Below, piece after piece: positions 28,167 through 37,492 of a DNA stretch of 56,325 nt. The stretch lies in NCBI GenBank assembly GCA_001724855.1, contig MEED01000026.1:1-56325 (forward strand). Reading direction: 5' to 3'. Numbering within the stretch: the stretch's first letter is position 1; every line of letters starts with the position of its first letter. The notes beneath the pieces were generated by a model, which saw only the letters and a list, made by a program, of their open reading frames with translations, was not told where the DNA came from and ran no database searches. The stretch is from Lautropia sp. SCN 69-89 (GTDB lineage: Bacteria > Pseudomonadota > Gammaproteobacteria > Burkholderiales > Burkholderiaceae_E). Both the position numbers and the translations under genes were made by a program.

Positions 28167-30536
28167 ATGTCCATGACAGCAGCCGCAGCAACGCCCCGGA
28201 CCGCCGACGCATCGCTTCCCGCCTCGTGGCGCAGCGAGGTCGAAGCCCGGCTCGAGGCTGGCGAGACGCCGCTGGCCTGGCTCGAGCTCGATCTCGACGA
28301 ACGCCTGCGCTTCGCGCCCGGGCTGCTGCTGCTGACCCCGAGACGGCTGCTTGCCGTGGGTGCCGACGAGGCATCATGGCACGGCTGGGCGCTCGACCCC
28401 GGCCAGACGCTCGAGCTGTCCGACCACGGCGGGGTGGGCGCGCTCGAGCTGCGCGATGCCCAGGCGCGCACCGCCATCTGGCGCTTCACGCTCGGCCAGC
28501 ACGCGGCTGCGCAGCGGCTGGTCGATCGGTTCGAGAGCCTGCGTGCGCACGGCGAGCCTGTCGGCGTGGAGCCTGCGGCGACCTGCCCCCAATGCCAGGC
28601 GCCACTTCCGGCTTCCGGCGCGCCGTGCCCGCGCTGTGCGCAGCGAGCGGCGGCCGAGGCGGAGGCCGCGGGCGAGAGCGAGGAGCCCCCGTCGACCTGG
28701 ACCCTGCTGCGGCTGTGGCGCTTTGCCCATCCGTACCGGCGGCGACTGCTCGCCGGGTTCCTGCTGACGCTGGCCTCCACCGCCGCGACGCTGGTGCCGC
28801 CGTACATGACGATGCCGCTGATGGACGACGTGCTGATCCCGTTCCAGAACGGCAAGCCGATCGACGCCATGCTGGTGGGCGCCTACCTCGGCGGGCTGCT
28901 GGGGGCGGCGCTGCTGGCCTGGGTGCTCGGCTGGGCGCGTACCTACATCCTGGCGCTGGTCAGCGAGCGGCTGGGCGCGGACCTGCGCACCGCAACCTAC
29001 GAGCACCTGCTCGGGTTGTCGCTCGAATACTTCGGCGGCAAGCGCACCGGCGACCTGATGGCGCGCATCGGCAGCGAGACCGACCGCCTGAACCTCTTCC
29101 TGTCGCTGCACCTGCTCGACTTCGCCACCGACGTGCTGATGATCGCGATGACCGCGGCGATCCTGGTGTCGATCGATCCGTGGCTGGCGGCCGTGACGCT
29201 GCTGCCGCTGCCGTTCATCGCCTGGCTGATCCACCTGGTACGCGACCGCCTGCGGCACGGTTTCGAGAAGGTCGATCGCATCTGGTCGGAAGTGACCAAC
29301 GTGCTGGCCGACACGATCCCCGGCATCCGCGTCGTCAAGGCGTTCGCGCAGGAGAGCCGCGAGGCGGCGCGCTTTCGTACCGCCAACGAGCACAACCTCG
29401 CGGTCAACGACCGGGTGAACCGCGTGTGGTCGCTGTTCTCGCCGTCGGTGACGCTGGCCACCGAGGTCGGCCTGCTGGTGGTCTGGGCCTTCGGCATCTG
29501 GCAGGTCTCGCGCAGCAGCATCACCGTCGGCGTGCTCACCGCCTTCCTCGCCTACATCGGCCGTTTCTATACGCGGCTCGATTCGATGAGCCGGATCGTC
29601 TCGCATACGCAGAAGGCGGCAGCGGGCGCCAAGCGCATCTTCGACATCCTCGACCACGTTTCCAGCGTCCCCGAGCCGGCCCGGCCAGTGCACCTGCCGC
29701 GGGTGGACGGGCGCATCGAGCTGCGCAACATCGGCTTTCGCTATGGCAACCGGGCGGTGATCCGAGGCATCGACCTCGACATCGCACCGGGCGAGATGAT
29801 CGGCCTGGTCGGCCACAGCGGCTCGGGCAAGAGCACGCTGGTCAACCTGATCTGCCGCTTCTACGATGTCTCCGAGGGTTCGATCCTGGTCGACGGCGTG
29901 GACATCCGCTCGCTGCCCAACGCGGAGTACCGGCGACACATCGGGCTGGTGCTGCAGGAGCCGTTCCTGTTCTTCGGCACCATCGCGGAGAACATCGCTT
30001 ACGGCAAGCCGGGGGCCAGCCGCGAAGAGATCGTCGCGGCTGCGCGCGCCGCGCATGCACACGAGTTCATCCTGCGGCTGCCGCACGGCTATGACTCGCT
30101 GGTCGGCGAGCGCGGCCAGGCGCTGTCGGGCGGCGAGCGGCAGCGCATTTCGATCGCGCGTGCGCTGCTGATCGACCCGCGCATCCTGATCCTGGACGAG
30201 GCGACCTCGGCCGTCGACACTGCCACCGAGAAGGAGATCCAGAAGGCGCTCGACAACCTGGTGCAGGGCCGGACCACGATCGCGATCGCCCATCGACTGA
30301 GCACGCTGCGCAAGGCGCACCGGCTGGTCGTGCTCGATCGCGGCCAGGTGGTCGAGGTCGGCCCGCACGACGAGCTGATGGCCTGCGAGGGCGCCTACTA
30401 CCGGCTCTACCAGGCCCAGCAGCGTCGCGCCGAGGCCGACCGGCTCGACGAAGGTGCCACGGGCGGCAGCGGCCGCAGCGAGGTCGAGCCGGCCGTGGTC
30501 GCGCCGACGATCGCAGGCGGAGCGAAGCAGGCATGA
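28167..30536 (+). CDS. Cyanophycin-associated ABC transporter (fused permease and ATPase)
   Basis: A 789-residue half-size exporter with an unusual N-terminal extension. Residues 1-135 form a separate beta-rich domain, then comes a four-cysteine zinc-ribbon-like knot (C140, C143, C154, C157). A six-helix permease spans about 180-510. The ATPase has Walker A GHSGSGKST at 549-557, the signature LSGGERQR at 653-660 and Walker B LILDEATSAVD. This gene type is found next to cyanophycin synthetases; its cargo is unknown. It overlaps the DUF1854 gene by 4 nt and diverges from the synthetases. The start at 28167 is one of two ATGs 6 nt apart. Confidence 0.9.
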   Translation: MSMTAAAATPRTADASLPASWRSEVEARLEAGETPLAWLELDLDERLRFAPGLLLLTPRRLLAVGADEASWHGWALDPGQTLELSDHGGVGALELRDAQARTAIWRFTLGQHAAAQRLVDRFESLRAHGEPVGVEPAATCPQCQAPLPASGAPCPRCAQRAAAEAEAAGESEEPPSTWTLLRLWRFAHPYRRRLLAGFLLTLASTAATLVPPYMTMPLMDDVLIPFQNGKPIDAMLVGAYLGGLLGAALLAWVLGWARTYILALVSERLGADLRTATYEHLLGLSLEYFGGKRTGDLMARIGSETDRLNLFLSLHLLDFATDVLMIAMTAAILVSIDPWLAAVTLLPLPFIAWLIHLVRDRLRHGFEKVDRIWSEVTNVLADTIPGIRVVKAFAQESREAARFRTANEHNLAVNDRVNRVWSLFSPSVTLATEVGLLVVWAFGIWQVSRSSITVGVLTAFLAYIGRFYTRLDSMSRIVSHTQKAAAGAKRIFDILDHVSSVPEPARPVHLPRVDGRIELRNIGFRYGNRAVIRGIDLDIAPGEMIGLVGHSGSGKSTLVNLICRFYDVSEGSILVDGVDIRSLPNAEYRRHIGLVLQEPFLFFGTIAENIAYGKPGASREEIVAAARAAHAHEFILRLPHGYDSLVGERGQALSGGERQRISIARALLIDPRILILDEATSAVDTATEKEIQKALDNLVQGRTTIAIAHRLSTLRKAHRLVVLDRGQVVEVGPHDELMACEGAYYRLYQAQQRRAEADRLDEGATGGSGRSEVEPAVVAPTIAGGAKQA

Positions 30537-31042
30537 GCGCCGATCCGGGCCCCGCCGGCACGCTGGCAGCGATCGCGCCACCCGGCTTCGCGCTCGGCCG
30601 CGATCCGTTCGGGCGGCTCACGGTGCGGCTGGCCGACGGAACTGCCCATGTGGGCGCGGTGGCGGTGCGGGCCTTTCCGATCTCGGCGCCGGGCGAAGGC
30701 GTGTCGCTGATCGATGCCGAAGGCCACGAGCTGGTGTGGATCCCGCGGCTCGACGCTCTACCCGAGGCCACGCGCGTGCTGCTCGACGAGGAACTGGGGC
30801 GGCGCGAGTTCATGCCCGAGATTCGCGCGATCGCCTCGGTGTCGGGCTTCGTCACGCCCTGTACCTGGGAGGTGACCACCGACCGCGGCCCGACCCGCTT
30901 CGTGCTGCCCGGCGAGGAAGCGATCCGGCGGCTGTCGCGCTCGACGCTGCTGATCGCCGACTCGCACGGCATCCATTACCTGGTGCGCGACATCGCCGCG
31001 CTCGACCGCACGAGTCGCAAGCTGCTCGACCGGTTTCTCTGA
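30533..31042 (+). CDS. Cyanophycin-associated DUF1854 protein
   Basis: A 169-residue DUF1854 protein (GFALGRDPFGRLTVRL at the start, RREFMPEIRAIASVSGF in the middle, GIHYLVRDIAALD at the end). It is soluble and beta-rich. The family follows this type of ABC transporter in cyanophycin loci, and coupling is shown here by the ATGA overlap with the transporter stop. Function is unknown; an accessory to the exporter's N-terminal domain is a reasonable guess. It converges on gph with a 19-bp gap. Confidence 0.9.
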   Translation: MSADPGPAGTLAAIAPPGFALGRDPFGRLTVRLADGTAHVGAVAVRAFPISAPGEGVSLIDAEGHELVWIPRLDALPEATRVLLDEELGRREFMPEIRAIASVSGFVTPCTWEVTTDRGPTRFVLPGEEAIRRLSRSTLLIADSHGIHYLVRDIAALDRTSRKLLDRFL

Positions 31043-31061
31043 AGCTGCGGCAGGGACGGTT

Positions 31062-31730
31062 TCAGCGCAGTCCGAGCACGTCGAGCAGTTCGAGCGGCGC
31101 GGCGATCAGGTGGTCGGCGCCCCAGCGCTCGGGCGGCGAATCGCCGCCGCAGAAACCGTAGACGGCAGCGATCGCGCGCATCTGCGCAGCGTGGCCGGCT
31201 TCGATGTCGCGCTGGTCGTCGCCGATGTAGATGCAGCGGTGCGCGTCGACCGCAGCGAGCCTGGCGCCGTGCAGAAGCGGCTCGGGATGCGGTTTCGAGT
31301 AGCCGGTCGTGTCGCCGCCCACCGCACAGGCCGAGCGTGAGAGCAGGCCGAGCCCGGCGAGGATCGGGCGCACATAGCGCTCGAACTTGTTGCTCACCAC
31401 GCCCCAGCGGATGCCCGCGTCGTCGAGCGCGTCGAGCACCTCGGGCATGCCATCGAACAGCCGCGTGCGCACCAGCATCGCGGCCTCGTAGCGTCGCAGG
31501 AAATCCTGGCGCAGCGGCTCGAAGTCGGCATCCTCGCGCGCCACGCCCAGTCCCCTCATGATCAGGCCGCGCGCGCCCATCGACGCGTAGGGGCGCAGCA
31601 CTTCGTCGGCCAGCGCGGGCAGGCCGCGTTCCGCGCGCATCGCGTGGATCGGCGCGGCCAGGTCTTCGGCCGTGTCGGCCAGGGTGCCGTCGAGATCGAA
31701 GAAGACGGCCAGCGGGCGCTCGAAGGCCAT
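31062..31730 (-). CDS. gph: Phosphoglycolate phosphatase (HAD family)
   Basis: A 222-residue HAD-superfamily hydrolase with the nucleophile motif FFDLDGTLADT at about residues 10-20, motif II VSNK and motif III/IV (SKPHP, then IGDDQRD). It is of the Gph type, which hydrolyses 2-phosphoglycolate. It starts 5 nt after the ubiG stop, giving the ubiG-gph pair found in many Burkholderiales. The start at 31730 keeps the conserved FFDLDGT motif close to the N terminus. Confidence 0.9.
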   Translation of the reverse strand: MAFERPLAVFFDLDGTLADTAEDLAAPIHAMRAERGLPALADEVLRPYASMGARGLIMRGLGVAREDADFEPLRQDFLRRYEAAMLVRTRLFDGMPEVLDALDDAGIRWGVVSNKFERYVRPILAGLGLLSRSACAVGGDTTGYSKPHPEPLLHGARLAAVDAHRCIYIGDDQRDIEAGHAAQMRAIAAVYGFCGGDSPPERWGADHLIAAPLELLDVLGLR

Positions 31731-31735
31731 TGGCT

Positions 31736-32482
31736 TCAGGCGGGACGCCGGAATGCGGCCAGGTAGTTGACGTCGACGTCGCGCGCATCGAGTCGATAGC
31801 GCCGCGTGATCGGGTTGTAGGTCATGCCGCTCATCTCCACCACTTCGAGCCCGCTGCGGCGTGCCGCCGCCACCAATTCGGAGGGTCGGATGAACTTCTC
31901 GTATTCGTGCGTGCCGCGCGGCAGCAGGCGCAGCAGGTATTCCGCGCCGACGATCGCCAGCATGAACGCCTTCGGATTGCGGTTGATCGTGGAGAAGAAC
32001 ACCCAGCCACCGGGCCGCGCCAGCGCCGCGCAGGCGCGCACCGTCGACTCGGGCTCGGGGACGTGCTCGAGCATCTCCATGCAGGTGACGACGTCCCAGG
32101 CGCCGGGCTCGCGCGCGGCGAGCTCTTCGGCGGCGATGCGCTCGTACTCGACCGCCGCGCCGCTCTCGATCGCGTGCAACTCCGCCACCTGCAGCGAGCG
32201 CTCGGCGAGGTCGATGCCGCGGACCTGCGCGCCGCGCTGCGCCATGGCTTCGGTGAGGATGCCGCCGCCACAGCCGACGTCGAGGGCGCGCTTGCCCGTC
32301 AGCGACACGATGCGGTCGATCCAGTCGAGCCGCAGCGGGTTGATCTCGTGCAGCGGCCGGAACTCCGAATTCGGATCCCACCAGCGCGAGGCGAGCGCCT
32401 GGAATTTCGCCAGTTCGGCGGGATCGACGTTGGCGGAAGGAGCGGCTGTCACGGTGTCGGGCAAGCGGTAAGCGTTCGGCAA
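31736..32482 (-). CDS. ubiG: Ubiquinone biosynthesis O-methyltransferase UbiG
   Basis: A 248-residue SAM-dependent methyltransferase for the two O-methylations of ubiquinone synthesis. The SAM motif [15 protein letters not shown] is at about 65-79, preceded by the family segment [22 protein letters not shown], and followed by [17 protein letters not shown] and the C-terminal [12 protein letters not shown]. Length is normal. It lies 20 bp after the terminator of the OmpA-family gene and just before gph. Confidence 0.95.
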   Translation of the reverse strand: MPNAYRLPDTVTAAPSANVDPAELAKFQALASRWWDPNSEFRPLHEINPLRLDWIDRIVSLTGKRALDVGCGGGILTEAMAQRGAQVRGIDLAERSLQVAELHAIESGAAVEYERIAAEELAAREPGAWDVVTCMEMLEHVPEPESTVRACAALARPGGWVFFSTINRNPKAFMLAIVGAEYLLRLLPRGTHEYEKFIRPSELVAAARRSGLEVVEMSGMTYNPITRRYRLDARDVDVNYLAAFRRPA

Positions 32483-32501
32483 CTGGCGATTCTACGGGAC
32501 G

Positions 32502-32528
32502 AAAAAAAAACCCCGCCGAAGCGGGGTT
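32502..32528 (-). terminator. Rho-independent terminator of the OmpA-family gene
   Basis: On the minus strand AACCCCGC-TTCG-GCGGGGTT forms an 8-bp perfect stem with a UUCG tetraloop followed by a run of T residues (nine A residues at 32502-32510 on the plus strand). It lies about 40 bp after the OmpA-family stop codon and before ubiG. Confidence 0.92.
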
Positions 32529-32566
32529 GCAGCCATCCGGCCGGACGAGCCGGCCGGGCGGCGCGA

Positions 32567-33238
32567 TCAGCGGCGCGCGCGCGTGCCGACCACCTCGACT
32601 TCCACGCGACGGTTCTTCGCGCGGCCTTCGCGGGTGCGGTTGTCGGCGACCGGCTGCTTCTCGCCCTTGCCTTCGGTGTAGACGCGGTTGGCTTCGATGC
32701 CCTTGCTCACCAGATAGGCCTTGACCGCTTCGGCGCGACGCACCGACAGCTTCTGGTTGTAGGCATCGGTGCCGATGCTGTCGGTGTGGCCGACCGCGAT
32801 GATCACTTCGAGCGTGACGCCAGCAAGCTTGCCGACGAGATCGTCGAGGCGCGCCTTGCCTTCGGGCTTGAGCACGGCCTTGTCGAAATCGAAGAACGTG
32901 TCGGCCGCGAAAGTGACTTTCTCGCTGGTCGGGGCCGCAGCCGGAGCGGGCTTCGGAGCCGGGGCAGGCGCCGGAGCCGGAGCCGGTGCGGGCGCGGGGG
33001 CCGGGGCGGGCGCCGGCGCGGGCTTCGGCAGCAGGTCGTCGTCGCAGCCGACGAAGGCGTCGGCAGGCGTCCAGTAGCCGGTATGCACGCACAGGCCGCT
33101 GCCGTTCTTCACGACCGTACGGTCGGGGCTGACCACATAGCCCGCCTTGTCGGCCGGCGCAGTCTGCGAATACGACACCAACGGAGCCGCCAGCATCGCC
33201 GCAGCGACGACGCAAGCCAGTTTGACCGGTTTGTTCAT
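32567..33238 (-). CDS. OmpA-family outer membrane protein
   Basis: A 223-residue exported protein with a signal peptide (residues 1 to about 25, hydrophobic LACVVAAAMLAAPLVSYS), a short N-terminal domain with two Cys residues (C50, C65), a long Pro-Ala hinge (71-103), and a C-terminal OmpA-like peptidoglycan-binding domain (107-218, with GHTDSIGTDAYNQKLSVRRA and NRRVEVEV). It has no beta-barrel domain. It probably tethers the outer membrane to peptidoglycan. GAAAGGAGAAAC upstream fixes the ATG at 33238. The position beside ubiG-gph and gyrA is common in Burkholderiales, where it is annotated OmpA. Confidence 0.92.
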   Translation of the reverse strand: MNKPVKLACVVAAAMLAAPLVSYSQTAPADKAGYVVSPDRTVVKNGSGLCVHTGYWTPADAFVGCDDDLLPKPAPAPAPAPAPAPAPAPAPAPAPKPAPAAAPTSEKVTFAADTFFDFDKAVLKPEGKARLDDLVGKLAGVTLEVIIAVGHTDSIGTDAYNQKLSVRRAEAVKAYLVSKGIEANRVYTEGKGEKQPVADNRTREGRAKNRRVEVEVVGTRARR

Positions 33239-33301
33239 GTTTCTCCTTTCGGTAGAACGCAATTCTGGGTTCGACGCTGACAGGCTCGATGCGGCCCGGA
33301 A

Positions 33302-34672
33302 TCAGACCTGACCTGACAAAATTTCGCCGACACGATTGTGCCACAGGGCAGTACGGCCAACCACCTCGTGAATCCTGAGTCTGACGGCTGTGTCAGTTAT
33401 TTGTCGTTTGTTGACAACATGCCTGCCGGCCACCCAGACGTGCTGGACGTGCTCGCGGCCGCAGCTGTAGACGAGGTGCGAAACCGGGTCGAACACCGGG
33501 GCGAGTTCCGCAGCGGACAGGTCGAGCGCGACCAGGTCGGCCTGCTTGCCGACTTCGATCGACCCGATCCGGGCGTCCATGCCCAGCGCGCGCGCCGCGT
33601 CGAGCGTCATCGCCTGCAAGGTGCGCGCCGCCGGCCATGTTTCGGCGCTGCCCGAGTGGCCCTTGGCCAGCAGCGCCGCGGTGCGCGCTTCTCCGAGCAG
33701 GTCGAGCCGGTTGTTGCTGGCCGAGCCGTCGGTGCCGATGCCCACCGCGATGCCCAGCTCCTGCATCCGTGCCGTGGGCGCGATGCCGCTGGCCAGCTTG
33801 AGGTTGGAGTGCGGGCAGTGCGCCACTGAGGCCCCCGCGTCCGCGAGCAGGCGCAGGTCGCTCTCGCTCAGGTGCACCGCGTGCACCGCGATCAGCTCCG
33901 GGCCGACCACGCCGAGCTCGGCCAGGCGCTCGAGCGGGCGCATGCCGTGGCGCGCGATGCTGGCCTCGACCTCCTCGCGCGTCTCGTGCACGTGCGTATG
34001 GATCGGCAGGCCCAGTTCGCGCGACAGCGTCGCGATCCGGCGCAGCGCCTCGTCGCTCACCGTGTACGGCGCGTGCGGCGCGAGGCAGAAGCCCACCAGC
34101 GGCTCGTCGCGCATGCGGTCGCGCAACTCCAGGCCCTTGCGCAGGTAGTCGGCCGCGTCGCTCGCCCAGGCCGACGGGAAGTCGATGACGATGATGCCGT
34201 GGACGCTGCGCAGCCCGAGCGTCGCGGCCGCCGCGATCGCCTCCTCGGGAAAGAAGTACATGTCGTTCACGCAGGTGACGCCGCCCAGCAGCATTTCGTG
34301 AAAGGCGAGCAGCGCGCCGTCGTGAACGAACTGGGAGCCGATCAGCCGCGACTCGAGCGGCCAGATGCGTTCGTGCAGCCAGCGCTGGAGAGGCAGGTCG
34401 TCGCCGACGCCGCGCAGCAGCGCCATCGCCGCGTGCGAGTGCAGGTTCACGAAGCCCGGTGCCAGCAGGTGCCCGGGCAGGGCCAGCGTGTCGGCGTGCG
34501 GGTAGCGCTGCCGGGCCTCGGCCAGCGGCAGCAGCGCGGCGATGCGATCGGCCTCGATCACCACCGCGTGATCGGCAAGCACGCGATGCGGGTGCTCGGC
34601 GTTGCGGGGCGCTGCCGGCGCGGGTCCGACGGGGGCGATCCACTGCGGCGCGATCAGGAGCGGGTTCGGCAA
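33302..34672 (-). CDS. mtaD: TRZ/ATZ-type amidohydrolase, probable MTA/SAH deaminase
   Basis: A 456-residue amidohydrolase of the TRZ/ATZ group. Metal-binding residues are visible: HSH (H78, H80) in NLHSHAAMALLRG, HTHVHET, H in AVHL, and D in GIGTDGSASNN. Family members deaminate 5'-methylthioadenosine and S-adenosylhomocysteine; related ones use other aminated rings, so the symbol is a best guess. It is divergent from gyrA, with a 180-bp gap. Confidence 0.82.
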   Translation of the reverse strand: MPNPLLIAPQWIAPVGPAPAAPRNAEHPHRVLADHAVVIEADRIAALLPLAEARQRYPHADTLALPGHLLAPGFVNLHSHAAMALLRGVGDDLPLQRWLHERIWPLESRLIGSQFVHDGALLAFHEMLLGGVTCVNDMYFFPEEAIAAAATLGLRSVHGIIVIDFPSAWASDAADYLRKGLELRDRMRDEPLVGFCLAPHAPYTVSDEALRRIATLSRELGLPIHTHVHETREEVEASIARHGMRPLERLAELGVVGPELIAVHAVHLSESDLRLLADAGASVAHCPHSNLKLASGIAPTARMQELGIAVGIGTDGSASNNRLDLLGEARTAALLAKGHSGSAETWPAARTLQAMTLDAARALGMDARIGSIEVGKQADLVALDLSAAELAPVFDPVSHLVYSCGREHVQHVWVAGRHVVNKRQITDTAVRLRIHEVVGRTALWHNRVGEILSGQV

Positions 34673-34786
34673 GGGCGCATCCGGCGGTCTGGCGGGCGCG
34701 GGCGGCTGACGCCGGCGCCTTCGGGCGCGATTTAAGCACAGGCGCCGCGCGGCGTCGCGGCGCGGGCCGGAACGGCGAGCCCTGCG

Positions 34787-34795
34787 TGTTAAAAT
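34787..34795 (+). promoter_or_regulatory. gyrA: Extended -10 candidate for gyrA
   Basis: TGTTAAAAT (extended -10 TGn plus TAAAAT) lies about 58 bp upstream of the gyrA ATG in an otherwise very GC-rich gap (34673-34852). No good -35 hexamer precedes it. It is the only AT-rich promoter-like element in the gap. Confidence 0.4.
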
Positions 34796-34852
34796 TCAAA
34801 GGTTTAGCTGCGTCCCCGCCGTCTAGCTGTGCCCCCGCCGAGATCCCTCCGC

Positions 34853-37465
34853 ATGGATTCCTTCGCCAAAGAAACCCTCCCGATCAGCCTCGAAGAGGAG
34901 ATGCGCCGCTCGTACCTCGACTACGCGATGAGCGTGATCGTCGGGCGGGCGCTGCCCGACGTGCGCGACGGCCTGAAGCCGGTGCATCGCCGCGTGCTGT
35001 TCGCGATGCACGAGGTCAACAACGTCTGGAACCGGCCCTTCGTGAAATGCGCGCGCATCGTCGGCGACGTGATGGGCAAGTACCACCCGCACGGCGACGC
35101 TTCGATCTACGACACGCTGGTGCGCATGGCGCAGGACTTCTCGCTGCGTTACCTGCTGGTCGACGGGCAGGGCAACTTCGGCTCGGTCGACGGCGACAAC
35201 CCGGCGGCGATGCGCTACACCGAGTGCCGGCTGCAGCGGCTCGCCGGCGAGATGCTCGCCGACATCGACCGCGAGACGGTCGACTTCCAGCCGAACTACG
35301 ACGGCAAGGAGAACGAGCCCACGGTCCTGCCGGCGCGCCTGCCGAACCTGCTGATCAACGGCTCGGCCGGCATCGCGGTCGGCATGGCCACGAACATCCC
35401 GCCGCACAACCTGGGCGAGATCGTCGAGGCCTGCCTGGCGCTGCTGCGACGTCCCGAGACGACGATCGACGAACTGATCGAACTGGTTCCCGCTCCCGAT
35501 TTTCCGACCGCCGGCATCATCTACGGCGTGCAGGGGGTGCGCGAGGGTTACCGCACCGGGCGCGGCCGGGTGGTGATGCGCGCGAAGACGCACTTCGAGG
35601 AAATCGACCGCGGCAACCGCACCGCGATCATCGTCGACGAGTTGCCGTACCAGGTGAACAAGCGCCTGCTGCTCGAGCGCATTGCCGACCTGGTCAACGA
35701 CAAGAAGATCGACGGCATCTCGGACATTCGCGACGAGTCCGACAAGTCGGGCATGCGCGTGGTGATCGAGCTGAAGCGCGGCGAGATGCCCGAGATCGTG
35801 CTGAACAACCTGTACAAGCAGACGCAGCTGCAGGACACGTTCGGCATCAACATGGTGGCGCTGGTCGACGGCCAGCCGCGGCTGCTCAACCTGCGGCAGA
35901 TGCTCGAGGCGTTCCTCGCGCACCGGCGCGAGGTGGTCACGCGGCGCACCATGTTCGAGCTGCGCAAGGCGCGCGAGCGCGGCCACATCCTGGAAGGGCT
36001 GGCGGTTGCGATCGCGAACGTCGACGAGATGATCGAGCTGATCAAGGCTTCGCCCACGCCGCCGATCGCGAAGGAGCGCCTGATGGCGCGCGGCTGGAAG
36101 GCGGGCGTGGCGCGCGAGATGCTCGAGCGCGCGGGTAGCGAGATCGCCGAATTCAGGCCCGAGGGGCTCGATCCTTCGGTCGGGCTGTCGGGCGACGTCT
36201 ACCGGCTCTCCGACGCCCAGGCGCAGGAAATCCTGCAGATGCGGCTGCAGCGACTCACCGGGCTCGAGCAGGACAAGATCGTGCAGGAGTACCGCGAGGT
36301 GATCGGCCAGATCGTCGACCTGCTCGACATCCTGGCGCGACCCGAGCGCATCACGCAGATCATCGGCGACGAGCTGAAGTCGATCAAGGCCGAATACGGC
36401 GACGCGCGCCGCTCGGTGATCGAAACGAACGCCACCGAGCTGGACACCGAAGACCTGATCGCGCCGCAGGACATGGTGGTCACGTTGTCGCACTCGGGCT
36501 ACGTCAAGAGCCAGCCGCTCTCGGAATACCGCGCGCAGCGCCGCGGCGGGCGCGGCAAGCAGGCCGCGGCCACGAAGGAAGAAGACTGGATCGACCAGCT
36601 GTTCATCGCGAACACGCACCAGTTCATCCTGTGCTTCTCCGATCGCGGCCGCGTCTACTGGATCAAGGTCTGGGAGGTGCCGCAGGGCACCCGCACTTCG
36701 CGTGGCAAGCCGATCGTCAACCTGTTCCCGCTGGCCGAAGGCGAAAAGATCACCGTCGTGCTGCCGGTCAAGTCGTTCGACGAGTCGCTCTACGTGTTCA
36801 TGGCCACCAGCCTGGGCACCGTGAAGAAGACGCCGCTGTCCGAATTCTCGAATCCGCGCAAGGCCGGCATCATCGCGGTCGACCTCGACGACGGCGACTT
36901 CCTGATCGGCGCCGCGGTCACCGACGGCGCCCACGACGTCATGCTGTTCTCCGATGCGGGCAAGGCGGTGCGCTTCGACGAGAACGACGTGCGGCCGATG
37001 GGTCGCGCCGCGCGCGGCGTGCGCGGCATGATGCTCGAGGACGGCCAGCAGGTGATCTCGATGCTGGTGGCGGGCGACGAGCAGCAGTCGGTGCTCACCG
37101 CCACCGAGAACGGGTTCGGGAAGCGCACGCCGATCACCGAGTACACGCGGCACGGACGCGGCACGAAGGGAATGATCGCGATCCAGACTTCCGAGCGCAA
37201 CGGCAGGGTGGTCGCGGCAGTGCTGGTGGACGAGCGCGACGAGATCATGCTGATCACCACGGGTGGCGTGCTGGTGCGCACCCGGGTCGCCGAGATCCGC
37301 GAGATGGGCCGCGCGACGCAGGGCGTCACGCTGATCGCGGTCGACGAGGGCGCCACCCTCACCGGCGTGCAGCGGGTCGTCGAGCGCGACGCCGCCGAGA
37401 ACGGCCACGAGGGCGAGGGCGCGGAGGCGCCGGATCCGGCGAATGGCGGCGAGGGCGGCGATTAG
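34853..37465 (+). CDS. gyrA: DNA gyrase subunit A
   Basis: An 870-residue GyrA. The N-terminal breakage-reunion domain has the catalytic Tyr122 ([10 protein letters not shown]), and the C-terminal beta-pinwheel ends with a Glu/Gly-rich acidic tail. The quinolone-resistance region reads [10 protein letters not shown] at 78-87, so position 83 is Ala, as in mycobacteria, and position 87 is Asp. Start at the ATG at 34853, which aligns with other GyrA proteins ([17 protein letters not shown]); a GTG 24 nt upstream is also possible. The gene is followed by an AEC transporter gene with 27 bp between. Confidence 0.97.
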   Translation: MDSFAKETLPISLEEEMRRSYLDYAMSVIVGRALPDVRDGLKPVHRRVLFAMHEVNNVWNRPFVKCARIVGDVMGKYHPHGDASIYDTLVRMAQDFSLRYLLVDGQGNFGSVDGDNPAAMRYTECRLQRLAGEMLADIDRETVDFQPNYDGKENEPTVLPARLPNLLINGSAGIAVGMATNIPPHNLGEIVEACLALLRRPETTIDELIELVPAPDFPTAGIIYGVQGVREGYRTGRGRVVMRAKTHFEEIDRGNRTAIIVDELPYQVNKRLLLERIADLVNDKKIDGISDIRDESDKSGMRVVIELKRGEMPEIVLNNLYKQTQLQDTFGINMVALVDGQPRLLNLRQMLEAFLAHRREVVTRRTMFELRKARERGHILEGLAVAIANVDEMIELIKASPTPPIAKERLMARGWKAGVAREMLERAGSEIAEFRPEGLDPSVGLSGDVYRLSDAQAQEILQMRLQRLTGLEQDKIVQEYREVIGQIVDLLDILARPERITQIIGDELKSIKAEYGDARRSVIETNATELDTEDLIAPQDMVVTLSHSGYVKSQPLSEYRAQRRGGRGKQAAATKEEDWIDQLFIANTHQFILCFSDRGRVYWIKVWEVPQGTRTSRGKPIVNLFPLAEGEKITVVLPVKSFDESLYVFMATSLGTVKKTPLSEFSNPRKAGIIAVDLDDGDFLIGAAVTDGAHDVMLFSDAGKAVRFDENDVRPMGRAARGVRGMMLEDGQQVISMLVAGDEQQSVLTATENGFGKRTPITEYTRHGRGTKGMIAIQTSERNGRVVAAVLVDERDEIMLITTGGVLVRTRVAEIREMGRATQGVTLIAVDEGATLTGVQRVVERDAAENGHEGEGAEAPDPANGGEGGD

Positions 37466-37492
37466 GGCCTGTCGGCCTGCGAGCGCCCCGGC

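Noticed and set aside
32940-33030. GC-rich repeat run read as a separate repeat element
   Set aside because: It is in frame and encodes the Pro-Ala hinge of the OmpA-family protein.
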